Positions 24,423 through 31,972 of a DNA stretch of 43,084 bases are shown in pieces. The stretch lies in assembly GCA_964613455.1 (NCBI GenBank), contig CAZTGS010000009.1:1-43084 (forward strand), written 5' to 3'. Both the position numbers and the translations under genes were made by a program. Position 1 is the first letter of the stretch. The number at the start of each line of letters is the position of its first letter. Source of the DNA: SCGC-AAA076-P13 sp964613455. Its GTDB lineage: Bacteria > Pseudomonadota > Gammaproteobacteria > Magnimaribacterales > D2472. The notes beneath the pieces were generated by a model. The model ran no database searches, was not told the DNA's origin, and saw only the letters and a program-made list of their open reading frames with translations.

Positions 24423-25343
24423 ATGTTAGTGATCTTTATTAAAAGAGTGCTTATGGCAGTTCCAGTTCTTTTGGCTGTAGCTACAATGACCTTCTTTTTG
24501 ATTAAATTAGCACCAGGAGGTCCCTTTGACGCAGAAAAGGCAGTTTCTCCTCAAGTCCTTAAAAATTTAAATGCTGTTTATAATCTAGATGCATCTCAGT
24601 GGGAACAATATACTGATTATATGAGCGGTATTATTCGAGGTGATTTCGGCCCCTCGTTTAAGTATCCAGGAAGGTCTGTCACTGAAATGATAGCAACAGG
24701 GTTACCAATAACCTTTGAATTGGCTATGTACGCTATTTTAATAGCTCTCATTATCGGAGTTATGGCAGGAGTATTGGCTGCACTTAAACGAAATACCTTG
24801 CTTGATTTTATTCCAATGGCTATAGCTATGATCGGTATTTGTGTTCCAACATTTTTGATGGGACCTCTACTTGTATTAATATTTGGAATCTATTTAGAAC
24901 TTCTTCCAGTAGCAGGGTGGGGACAACTTTCTGGAGATAAGATTCTTCCTTCTATAACTTTGGGCTTTGCTTACGCTGCTTATATTGCCAGACTTAGCAG
25001 AGGAGGTATGTTAGAAGTCTTAAATCAAGATTTTATAAGAACAGCTAGAGCCAAAGGACTCACTGAAAGAATGGTTGTTATAAAGCACGCAATGCAAGGT
25101 GGGCTTATTCCGGTCGTTTCATTTTTAGGCCCTGCAATTGCTGGATTATTAGCAGGCTCTTTTGTTGTTGAAACAATATTTCAAATTCCAGGACTAGGAA
25201 GGTTTTATGTCGAAGCTGCATTAAACCGTGACTACACCATGATACTAGGTACAACTATTTTCTTTTCTGCAATGATTGTATTCTTTAATCTCCTTTCTGA
25301 TTTAGCATCTTTATGGCTAAATCCAAGATCAAGAGATGTTTAA
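24423..25343 (+). CDS. oppB: Oligopeptide ABC transporter permease OppB
   Basis: A 306-residue inner-membrane permease with six membrane segments: the first at about 9-30, then five from about 98 to 300. The N-terminal IKRVLMAVPVLLAVATMTFFLIKLAPGGPFD is the typical OppB/DppB start. The ABC-contact EAA loop is seen as DFIRTARAKGLTERMVVIKHAMQGGLIP (about 201-228). Its stop codon overlaps the oppC start as TAATG, so the two permeases are translationally coupled. No ATPase gene is found nearby. Confidence 0.95.
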   Translation: MLVIFIKRVLMAVPVLLAVATMTFFLIKLAPGGPFDAEKAVSPQVLKNLNAVYNLDASQWEQYTDYMSGIIRGDFGPSFKYPGRSVTEMIATGLPITFELAMYAILIALIIGVMAGVLAALKRNTLLDFIPMAIAMIGICVPTFLMGPLLVLIFGIYLELLPVAGWGQLSGDKILPSITLGFAYAAYIARLSRGGMLEVLNQDFIRTARAKGLTERMVVIKHAMQGGLIPVVSFLGPAIAGLLAGSFVVETIFQIPGLGRFYVEAALNRDYTMILGTTIFFSAMIVFFNLLSDLASLWLNPRSRDV

Positions 25344-26197
25344 TGAGCAATAATTCCTCTTTATGGTCTGATGCCTTTTATAGGCTAACAAGAAACAAGG
25401 CAGCCATGATAGGCGGTGGAATATTAATATTATTAATATTATGTGCTGTTTTAGCCCCATGGATAGCTCCTTACTCTTACTCATATCAGGATTTAGATTT
25501 AGGCGCATCACCACCTTCTGCAGAACATATACTTGGTACTGATATTTTAGGAAGAGATTTATTAAGTAGAATTCTTTATGGTGCAAGAGTTTCACTTCTT
25601 GTTGGTTTTGTTGCTACTGGAGTGGCTTTGGTTATTGGTGTTTCTTGGGGTATTGTCGCTGGTTTTTTTGGTGGAAGAGTTGATTCTATTATGATGAGAA
25701 TTGTTGATATTCTTTACGGCTTACCTTTTATTATTTTTGTTATTTTATTGATGGTTATTTTTGGAAGTAATTTATGGTTGCTTTTTGGAGCTATCGGGGC
25801 TGTTGAGTGGCTCACTATGTCTAGGATAGTTAGAGGACAAGTTATTGGGCTCAAAAATCAAGAATTTGTTTTAGCTGCAAAAGCAATGGGCGTTGGAAAT
25901 TTCTCAATGTTTAAAAGACATCTGCTACCCAATATACTAGGACCTATTGCAGTGTATGCAACGCTAACAATTCCTCAAGTTATGTTACTTGAAAGCTTCT
26001 TAAGTTTTCTTGGGTTAGGCATTCAACCACCAATGAGTAGTTGGGGAACACTTATTAAAGACGGTGTCGAGTCTATGGAAGAATACCCTTGGTTACTTAT
26101 ATATCCAGGTTTAACATTTACTGTTACTTTATTTTCTCTAAATTTCTTTGGTGACGGGCTAAGAGATGCACTCGATCCAAAAACTTCTGATAATTAA
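25343..26197 (+). CDS. oppC: Oligopeptide ABC transporter permease OppC
   Basis: The second permease half, 284 residues from the ATG in the TAATG junction with oppB; the frame is open 10 codons further upstream, but within oppB. A leading hydrophobic segment (about residues 22-44) precedes the periplasmic region with LGTDILGRDLLSRILYGARVSL. Further membrane helices and the EAA loop (EFVLAAKAMGVGNFSMFKRHLLPNILGP, about 172-199) match OppC/DppC. The final four bases overlap the convergent mltD stop. The usual oppD and oppF ATPase genes are missing, so the complex must draw its ATPases from elsewhere in the genome. Confidence 0.95.
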   Translation: MSNNSSLWSDAFYRLTRNKAAMIGGGILILLILCAVLAPWIAPYSYSYQDLDLGASPPSAEHILGTDILGRDLLSRILYGARVSLLVGFVATGVALVIGVSWGIVAGFFGGRVDSIMMRIVDILYGLPFIIFVILLMVIFGSNLWLLFGAIGAVEWLTMSRIVRGQVIGLKNQEFVLAAKAMGVGNFSMFKRHLLPNILGPIAVYATLTIPQVMLLESFLSFLGLGIQPPMSSWGTLIKDGVESMEEYPWLLIYPGLTFTVTLFSLNFFGDGLRDALDPKTSDN

Positions 26198-27681
26198 AAA
26201 GCTCTGATAGCAATTTTTATAATTTGTCCTGGCATTAAATCAGAGCTACTAAAGTTGTTTATTTCTTTAATACTACTAACACTTACATCAAATAAATCAG
26301 ATATTTTGTAAAGGTTATCCCCTTGTTTAACAGAATAAAGAATAGTTCTTTTTTTAGATTCAATATTTCTATGGATATTTTTATTTCCAATCGTCAGTTG
26401 TTGCCCTAATTGAAGAAATGATGATTTACTCAATGAGTTCATCCTGAGAAGATCGTTGATATCAAGTCTGTATTTTTTTGCGATGTTCCAAAGAGTATCT
26501 CCTTCAGAAACAATATGCATTTCGAAAGGTATAAAATTATTATTTTCTGTCTTACTCAAAGGAATTAAAAGCACGTCATTCAAAGACAAAAGATCTTTAT
26601 CAATATAATTTATTTCCTTTATTATATTAACCTCAGTGTCATATTTTGCAGCTAACTTCCACAAACTATCTCCAGATACCACTATATGAGAAATCCAATT
26701 GATTTGATTAACGTTCTCAAAAGGACTTTCTGGAATATCTAGCATTTCACCTTTTTCAATAGGTATATAAAAAATACTTTTATCTTTTGGTGCTGATGCC
26801 CACTTGGTGTAACCAGCATTTAGCTTGTATATAAGTTCCGGCTTAATATCAAGATAATCACTTAAAGTGAGTATTTCAACCTGACCAGGAATCTCTACTT
26901 TTTTTACAACGGACTCTAGGGGTATTTGCGGAAGAAGAATCCCGTATTGCTCTGCATTGAATATCACTTCTCTAATAGCTATGTATTTAGGAATGTAATT
27001 AGTGACTTGCCTGGATAAATTAAGCGACCAAAAGTCAGTCTCTAGTCCTCTTCTTTTATTTTTTCTTATTTGTTTGTCAAGATAAGTTGGCCCTGCATTA
27101 TAGGCAGCTAAAGCTAAATATATGTCATTGTCAAAACGTTCAAAAAGATATTTAAAGTAGCCTATAGCAGCATGAGTTGATCTAAAAGGATCGTGTCTGT
27201 CTTCATTCCACCAAGATTTTTCTAAATTAAAAAGTCTTCCTGTTTTGGGCATAAATTGCCATAGCCCAACAGCTCCTGATGGAGATATAGAAAATGGATC
27301 ATAATTACTTTCAATAAATGGTATTAAAGCCAACTCAATAGGAAGATCAGCTGCTTCAAGTTCTTGAACCACATAATAAATAAAGTAATAAGATTTATTT
27401 AAGTATTCATTAAACTTATCGATGTCCTTGATGTGGTTATTCATGAACAATAATGTTTGCTCATTAATTACATAGTTATCATTTGTTAAGGAATTTGCAG
27501 CCATATACTCCCAAATATTATTAGGAACTATTTCTTCTTCGATAATTTCTTGAAGTACCTGTTCCTCAAAAACCAAAGGGATTTCATTAGGCTGATTATA
27601 ACCAAGGTCTACTTGTGAAGTTTGACAACTATTCAGTATTGCCAAACATAATAGGGATAAAGCTAGAAGTTGTCTTTCCAT
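26194..27681 (-). CDS. mltD: Membrane-bound lytic murein transglycosylase D with three LysM repeats
   Basis: Cleaves the beta-1,4 glycosidic bond of peptidoglycan with formation of 1,6-anhydro-muropeptides. The 495-residue lipoprotein has a signal sequence ending LNSC. Its SLT domain (about residues 95-250) contains the catalytic glutamate in PFIESNYDP followed by SGAVGLWQFMPKTG and LALAAYNAG. Three LysM domains (about 335-380, 392-435 and 449-494; signatures VSGDSLW, SEGDTLW, KQGDNLY) bind glycan. The start overlaps the gloB 3' end by 19 bases. The mltD-gloB pair next to rnhA-dnaQ matches the E. coli order, except that yafS is missing. Confidence 0.95.
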   Translation of the reverse strand: MERQLLALSLLCLAILNSCQTSQVDLGYNQPNEIPLVFEEQVLQEIIEEEIVPNNIWEYMAANSLTNDNYVINEQTLLFMNNHIKDIDKFNEYLNKSYYFIYYVVQELEAADLPIELALIPFIESNYDPFSISPSGAVGLWQFMPKTGRLFNLEKSWWNEDRHDPFRSTHAAIGYFKYLFERFDNDIYLALAAYNAGPTYLDKQIRKNKRRGLETDFWSLNLSRQVTNYIPKYIAIREVIFNAEQYGILLPQIPLESVVKKVEIPGQVEILTLSDYLDIKPELIYKLNAGYTKWASAPKDKSIFYIPIEKGEMLDIPESPFENVNQINWISHIVVSGDSLWKLAAKYDTEVNIIKEINYIDKDLLSLNDVLLIPLSKTENNNFIPFEMHIVSEGDTLWNIAKKYRLDINDLLRMNSLSKSSFLQLGQQLTIGNKNIHRNIESKKRTILYSVKQGDNLYKISDLFDVSVSSIKEINNFSSSDLMPGQIIKIAIRAF

Positions 27682-28427
27682 TCTCTTAATGCCTTAAATA
27701 TTTCTTGTTCATTTCTTTCAATATTAAATTTCTTTAGAAGACTGTCCTGAATTTCTTCAACATCGCATCTAAAAAATGGATTAGTCTTTAATTCTATTTC
27801 AATAGTTGTTGGTAAGGTTGGAATTCCTTCCTTTCTTAATTTTAGAACTTCATTATATCTCGAAATGATATTTTTATTTAAGGGCTCAACCTCTTTAGCA
27901 AAAGATAGATTTGCAGTCGTATACTCATGGCCGCTGTAGACTTTTGTATTAGCAGGAAGAGATTTAAGTTTCATTAAGGATTCATGCATTTGTTCAAACG
28001 TTCCTTCAAAAACTCTTCCACAGCCTCCTGCAAAAAGAGTGTCGCCACAAAAGAGCAATGGATTTCCATTATTATTTGTGTAAAAAGCAATATGATCCAT
28101 AGTGTGACCAGGAAGCTCAATGATTTCAAAGTCTATTCCAATAAGGCTTAATGCTTGACCGACTTCCACTCTGACATCAATACTAGAAATATCATTTTTT
28201 GGACCATAGACTTTAGCAGAAGAAAATAATTTTACTTCATCTATTCCACCCGTATGATCAAAATGATGATGAGTTATTAAAATAGCTTTTAAGTTAAGAT
28301 CTCTTTTTTTTAATAATTCAATGGTTTTTGAAGACTCTCCAGGATCAATAACAATTGACCCTTCATTAGTTGTCACTAACCAAATATAATTATCGCTAAA
28401 TGCCTCGATTGGCTCTATATTAATCAT
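27663..28427 (-). CDS. gloB: Hydroxyacylglutathione hydrolase (glyoxalase II)
   Basis: Hydrolyses S-D-lactoylglutathione to D-lactate and glutathione in methylglyoxal detoxification; cytoplasmic dizinc metallo-beta-lactamase fold. The 254-residue length is normal. Metal ligands are visible as THHHFDH (His53, His55, Asp57, His58), His in LPGHTMDH, Asp in FCGDTLFAGGCGR, and His in YSGHEYT. The GRVFEGTFEQMHESL region is typical of GloB. The ATG directly follows a promoter-like -10 box and lacks a ribosome site. Convergently oriented genes are absent: it leads a two-gene unit with mltD and is head-to-head with rnhA, 22 bp apart. Confidence 0.96.
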   Translation of the reverse strand: MINIEPIEAFSDNYIWLVTTNEGSIVIDPGESSKTIELLKKRDLNLKAILITHHHFDHTGGIDEVKLFSSAKVYGPKNDISSIDVRVEVGQALSLIGIDFEIIELPGHTMDHIAFYTNNNGNPLLFCGDTLFAGGCGRVFEGTFEQMHESLMKLKSLPANTKVYSGHEYTTANLSFAKEVEPLNKNIISRYNEVLKLRKEGIPTLPTTIEIELKTNPFFRCDVEEIQDSLLKKFNIERNEQEIFKALREWKDNF

Positions 28428-28433
28428 ATGCAG

Positions 28434-28463
28434 ATTCTATGTTAATTTTATGAAAACAGTAAA
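28434..28463 (-). promoter_or_regulatory. Candidate promoter for gloB-mltD, leaderless geometry
   Basis: On the minus strand TTTACT (28458-28463) and TAGAAT (28434-28439) are 18 bp apart, matching 4/6 and 5/6. The -10 box ends six bases before the gloB ATG, so the transcript should begin at or next to the initiation codon. The -35 box lies inside the 5' end of rnhA. Confidence 0.4.
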
Positions 28464-28881
28464 TATTTATACCGATGGTGCTTGCAGAGGAAATCCTGGA
28501 ATTGGGGGGTGGGGTGCTTTAATTGAGTATGGTGATGCTGTAAAAGAGTACTGTGGCGGCTCGAAAGAAACTACTAACAATCAAATGGAACTAAAGGCAG
28601 CGATAGAGGGTTTAAAGGTTTTAAAAGAACCCTGTATTGTTAACTTAACTACAGATTCGAAATACGTTATGCAAGGTATAACTTCTTGGATACAAAATTG
28701 GAAAAAAAATAATTGGAAAAATTCAGCAAAAAAAGATGTTAAAAATAAAGATCTATGGATTGAATTGGATAAATATGTGGCAAAGCATGATGTAAGATGG
28801 CACTGGGTAAAAGGTCACTCCGGCCATGAAAAAAATGAAATAGCTGATCAATTAGCAAATAAAGGAATAGATACACTTTAA
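28450..28881 (+). CDS. rnhA: Ribonuclease HI
   Basis: Degrades the RNA strand of RNA-DNA hybrids (R-loops, primers). At 143 residues it is close to E. coli RNase HI (155), with a shorter end. All catalytic carboxylates are present: Asp9 in YTDGACRGNPG, Glu47 in MELKAAIEG, Asp69 in TTDSKYV, Asp133 in EIADQLA, plus His123 in KGHSG. The basic protrusion (handle) that binds substrate is retained (WKKNNWKNSAKK, about 84-95). It is followed 7 bases later by dnaQ, the same pairing as in E. coli though there the two are divergent. Confidence 0.97.
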   Translation: MKTVNIYTDGACRGNPGIGGWGALIEYGDAVKEYCGGSKETTNNQMELKAAIEGLKVLKEPCIVNLTTDSKYVMQGITSWIQNWKKNNWKNSAKKDVKNKDLWIELDKYVAKHDVRWHWVKGHSGHEKNEIADQLANKGIDTL

Positions 28882-28888
28882 ATAAATT

Positions 28889-29605
28889 ATGGCAAAGAAA
28901 TACATTATTTTAGATACTGAGACTACTGGTCTTCATGTTAATGAAGGCCATAAAGTTATTGAAATTGGAGCTGTTGTTTTAAACGATAGGCAGAAATCAG
29001 AAGAATATTTTCATACATATTTGAACCCCTTTAGACTTATTGATGAGGAAGCTACCCAGGTTCATGGAATTACAAATGAAGATTTAAACGATCAGCCTCC
29101 GTTTGAGGAAGTTGCTGAAGAGTTTTTAGAATTTATAGATGGAGCAATGCTAGTCATTCACAATGCTCAATTCGATGTAGGATTTTTAAATAATGAATTG
29201 AAACTAGCATCATCAAAATATCCTAAACTTGAAGATATATGTGAAATTGAAGACTCTCTTTTAATGGCTAGAAAAATGTTTCCAGGACAAAGAAATACTC
29301 TTGATGCACTTGTTAATCGTTTTGGAATATCTGGATACGATAGGGCTCTTCATGGGGGTCTAAAGGATGCAAATATACTTGCTGATGTTTACCTTCATTT
29401 AACTGGAGGGCAAAAGAAGTTTGAGTTTATAGCAAATGATAGCACTCAAACAAAAAAAGAAGAGGCCATGCACAATGAGTTAACTAATAAAGATTTTACA
29501 TTTACAAAAATAATTGCAGATAAAAACGATCTTGTTGAGCATGAAGCAAGACTAAAAGATATTGAAGATAGAAATTCTATAAAATCTATATGGAGAAAAG
29601 CATAG
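28889..29605 (+). CDS. dnaQ: DNA polymerase III epsilon subunit (3'-5' proofreading exonuclease)
   Basis: Proofreading subunit of the replicative polymerase core. The 238-residue protein has Exo I LDTETTG (Asp9, Glu11), Exo II HNAQFDVGFL (Asp96) and Exo III HGGLKDANILADVY (His155, Asp160), a DEDDh exonuclease. QKKFEF at residues 175-180 falls where E. coli epsilon has its beta-clamp-binding hexapeptide. The C-terminal 50 residues, which bind the alpha subunit, are lysine- and glutamate-rich. It lies 7 bases after rnhA and its stop overlaps the gltX GTG by one base (TAGTG). Confidence 0.95.
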   Translation: MAKKYIILDTETTGLHVNEGHKVIEIGAVVLNDRQKSEEYFHTYLNPFRLIDEEATQVHGITNEDLNDQPPFEEVAEEFLEFIDGAMLVIHNAQFDVGFLNNELKLASSKYPKLEDICEIEDSLLMARKMFPGQRNTLDALVNRFGISGYDRALHGGLKDANILADVYLHLTGGQKKFEFIANDSTQTKKEEAMHNELTNKDFTFTKIIADKNDLVEHEARLKDIEDRNSIKSIWRKA

Positions 29606-31005
29606 TGAAAAAAGTAGTTACAAGATTTGCGCCCAGCCCAACTGGAACTCTTCATATCGGAGGAGTTAGAACAGCATTATTTAACTATGTGTATGCTAAA
29701 AAATACGATGGCTTGTTTTTAATAAGAATTGAAGATACTGATAGAGAAAGATCAACAAAGGAATTTGAAAAAAATATCTTAGATAGTCTTGATTCAATTG
29801 GCTTGAGTCCAGATCAAGAACCTATAAACCAATCAGAGAGAAACCATATTTATACAGCAGCTGCTCAAAAAATTATTGATTCCGGTCAGGCCTACTATTG
29901 TGATTGTTCGGTTGAAAGGCTCGATAAGATGAGATCAGATCAGCAAGCAAACAGTCAAAAACCTCAGTACGATGAAAAATGCAGAGAATTAAATTTATCT
30001 AAATCAGACAATACAGTCCTTAGACTTAAGACTCCCAATAATGGTGATATAACCGTTAAAGATTATGTTAGAGGCGATATTGTATTTAATAACTCAGAGC
30101 TTGATGATTTAATTATTTTAAGAAGCGATGGCACTCCTACTTATCATTTGTGTAATGTTGTAGATGATTTTGAACAAGGTGTTACAACTGTCATTAGGGG
30201 AGAGGATCACATTAGTAATACCCCAAGACAAATACATATACAAAATGCCCTGGGTTATCCTGAGCTTGAATATGCTCATTTACCATTAGTACTTGGAGCA
30301 GATAAAAAAAGACTTTCCAAAAGGCATGCTGCAACTAGTCTTGAGGAATATAAAGATTCTGGATATCTTGATTCTGCTATTCTTAATACTCTTGCAAGGC
30401 TTGGTTGGTCTAAGGGTGAAAATGAAGTTTTTTATTTAGGTGATCTCATTAAAGATTTTGAAATAACTGAAGTCCAAAAAGCTGGAGCTATTTTTGATAT
30501 ATCTAAATTAGATTATTTAAACGCTCAACATATGGCAAGTCTCAGTTATGAAGAATTTACAAAAGAACTAGAACCGTTTTTATCTAAAAAAGGTATCGAT
30601 ATAAATGCTCATTCAAAAACTCAAGATTTAATTGAATCTATGAGAACTTCAGCCAATACATTAGAAGCTATCTCATCAAATCTAGTTTGTTATTTTAAAG
30701 ATGTTGAACAATATGATGATAAAGCTATAACTAAATTTATCGGAGAATCTAATGAGATTCTTTTGGATTTGAAAGATAGATTATCAATGTTAAATGACTG
30801 GGATGAAGAAAATTTAGATGCTGCTCTTACCGAATACAGAAATGAAAAAGAATTATCAGTTCCAAAGGTTAATCAGCCCTTAAGAATAGCTCTGACTGGC
30901 AGTACTAATTCCCCATCACTTGGAATGACACTATCTTTGTTTGATAAAGAAGAAGTTCTTAAAAGAATAGATGACCTTGTTAGATTTATTAAACAAGGCT
31001 TTTAA
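29605..31005 (+). CDS. gltX: Glutamyl-tRNA synthetase
   Basis: Charges tRNA-Glu; class I synthetase, cytoplasmic. I choose the GTG at 29605 (466 residues, beginning MKKVVTRFAPSPTG): GGAGAAAA sits 9 bases before it and most GltX proteins begin at this point. An ATG five codons upstream, inside dnaQ, is the longer alternative and has no ribosome site. The HIGH-type motif is PSPTGTLHIGG (about residues 9-19) and the KMSKS-type motif is KKRLSKRHA (about 235-243). CDC plus a later YDEKC (about 93-122) is a probable zinc knuckle. The C-terminal anticodon-binding domain is complete. The end overlaps the convergent lysR-type gene by 17 bases. Confidence 0.94.
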   Translation: MKKVVTRFAPSPTGTLHIGGVRTALFNYVYAKKYDGLFLIRIEDTDRERSTKEFEKNILDSLDSIGLSPDQEPINQSERNHIYTAAAQKIIDSGQAYYCDCSVERLDKMRSDQQANSQKPQYDEKCRELNLSKSDNTVLRLKTPNNGDITVKDYVRGDIVFNNSELDDLIILRSDGTPTYHLCNVVDDFEQGVTTVIRGEDHISNTPRQIHIQNALGYPELEYAHLPLVLGADKKRLSKRHAATSLEEYKDSGYLDSAILNTLARLGWSKGENEVFYLGDLIKDFEITEVQKAGAIFDISKLDYLNAQHMASLSYEEFTKELEPFLSKKGIDINAHSKTQDLIESMRTSANTLEAISSNLVCYFKDVEQYDDKAITKFIGESNEILLDLKDRLSMLNDWDEENLDAALTEYRNEKELSVPKVNQPLRIALTGSTNSPSLGMTLSLFDKEEVLKRIDDLVRFIKQGF

Positions 31006-31858
31006 AAAATTCTAAACTTTCTTTTCTAACATTATCATTTTTTATAAATGCATTGATTTCGTACTCGAAGGTATGATCATTTATATTTGAAATATTTACT
31101 GTTTTTAAATTAGCTCGTTCGCAAGTATTATCATCAAGAATGGAAAGTCCCAATCCTCCTTCAATCATAGATAATGCTGCTGTATAGGAATCTGATCTGC
31201 CAGAAAATTCAACCTCCAAATTATTATTCATAAAATAATTCATGACGCTATATTCAGAGTATAGAGACAGCAGATTCGTTATTTCAATAAAAGGATAATT
31301 TGCAATATCACTTAAATTAACAAATGGTGGGATATTAAAAGATTTAGGTGAAACAATTTTATGTATACCTTTTTTGATCAATAACGTATTCACATTTTTC
31401 TGATCCTTCGCATTAAAGCAAATTGTTACATCTATATCAGGCTTATATCTCTCTTCAATAAGATCAATGCTATTTAAATTAATCAAACTAAATTTAGCAT
31501 CTTTGTTTGTATCCTTATAGTTCCTCAATATTTCTGGAATAATTGTTTGTGCTAGCGAGGGCGTTGTTCCGATATTAATAAAATCAGCAGATCTAGACTT
31601 ATAGGTATTCGCAATATTGTTAAAGTTTTTTAGCTGACTGTTAACAATAGACGCATGCTCAAAGAGCTCATCAGCTTCAATTGTTGGAGTTAACTTTTTA
31701 CCTTTTCTGATAAATAACTTAAATCCTAAACTTTTTTCTATAATTGCTAGAGTTTTACTAACAGCTGGTTGTGAAATATGTAACTCCTTCGCAGCAGAAG
31801 TCACTGAACCTTTTTTATATATTTCGTAAAAGATTTGGATTTGTTTTGAAGAGATCAT
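30989..31858 (-). CDS. LysR-family transcriptional regulator
   Basis: A 289-residue regulator. The N-terminal winged helix-turn-helix is clear (residues 1-60: IFYEIYKKGSVTSAAKELHISQPAVSKTLAIIEKSLGFKLFIRKGKKLTPT). The remainder is a two-lobed effector domain starting near DFINIGTTPSLAQTIIPEIL (about 90). The ligand is unknown. It is divergent from the TonB-dependent receptor gene, and its start codon directly abuts a 19-bp T-N11-A palindrome, the classic arrangement for self-repression plus activation of the divergent gene. Its regulon probably includes the receptor and, through read-through, the transporter and gamma-glutamyltransferase downstream. Confidence 0.92.
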   Translation of the reverse strand: MISSKQIQIFYEIYKKGSVTSAAKELHISQPAVSKTLAIIEKSLGFKLFIRKGKKLTPTIEADELFEHASIVNSQLKNFNNIANTYKSRSADFINIGTTPSLAQTIIPEILRNYKDTNKDAKFSLINLNSIDLIEERYKPDIDVTICFNAKDQKNVNTLLIKKGIHKIVSPKSFNIPPFVNLSDIANYPFIEITNLLSLYSEYSVMNYFMNNNLEVEFSGRSDSYTAALSMIEGGLGLSILDDNTCERANLKTVNISNINDHTFEYEINAFIKNDNVRKESLEFFKSLV

Positions 31859-31877
31859 ATATAACTTTAAGTTATAT
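31859..31877. promoter_or_regulatory. LysR-type operator: 19-bp palindrome with T-N11-A
   Basis: ATATAACTTTAAGTTATAT has two perfect 9-bp arms around a single central T, and contains TAACTTTAAGTTA, the T-N11-A core recognised by LysR-type regulators. Its edge touches the lysR-type ATG, and its centre lies about 75 bases before the predicted transcription start of the receptor gene, the usual recognition-site position. Binding here would also block the regulator's own promoter. Confidence 0.7.
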
Positions 31878-31879
31878 GT

Positions 31880-31895
31880 ATATTACTTAAAATAT
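31880..31895. promoter_or_regulatory. Secondary A+T-rich dyad, possible LysR activation site
   Basis: ATATT-N6-AATAT contains a TTACTT half-site similar to TAACTT of the main palindrome and is centred about 20 bp (two helical turns) closer to the receptor promoter. This fits the weaker activation site of LysR-type systems, but such A+T-rich sequence can arise by chance. Confidence 0.35.
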
Positions 31896-31906
31896 GAATA
31901 TTTATC

Positions 31907-31936
31907 TAGACATTAAATTCAATTGAGTACTATACT
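31907..31936 (+). promoter_or_regulatory. Sigma70-type promoter of the TonB-dependent receptor gene
   Basis: TAGACA (31907-31912) and TATACT (31931-31936) are 18 bp apart, each 5/6 to consensus. The start would be near 31943, giving a roughly 30-base leader with the strong ribosome site AGGGGG. The -35 box is about 30 bp from the main palindrome, which suits activation by a bound regulator. Confidence 0.6.
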
Positions 31937-31972
31937 TACTTGGTAAATTTTCAATCCTAGGGGGATTCTTAC

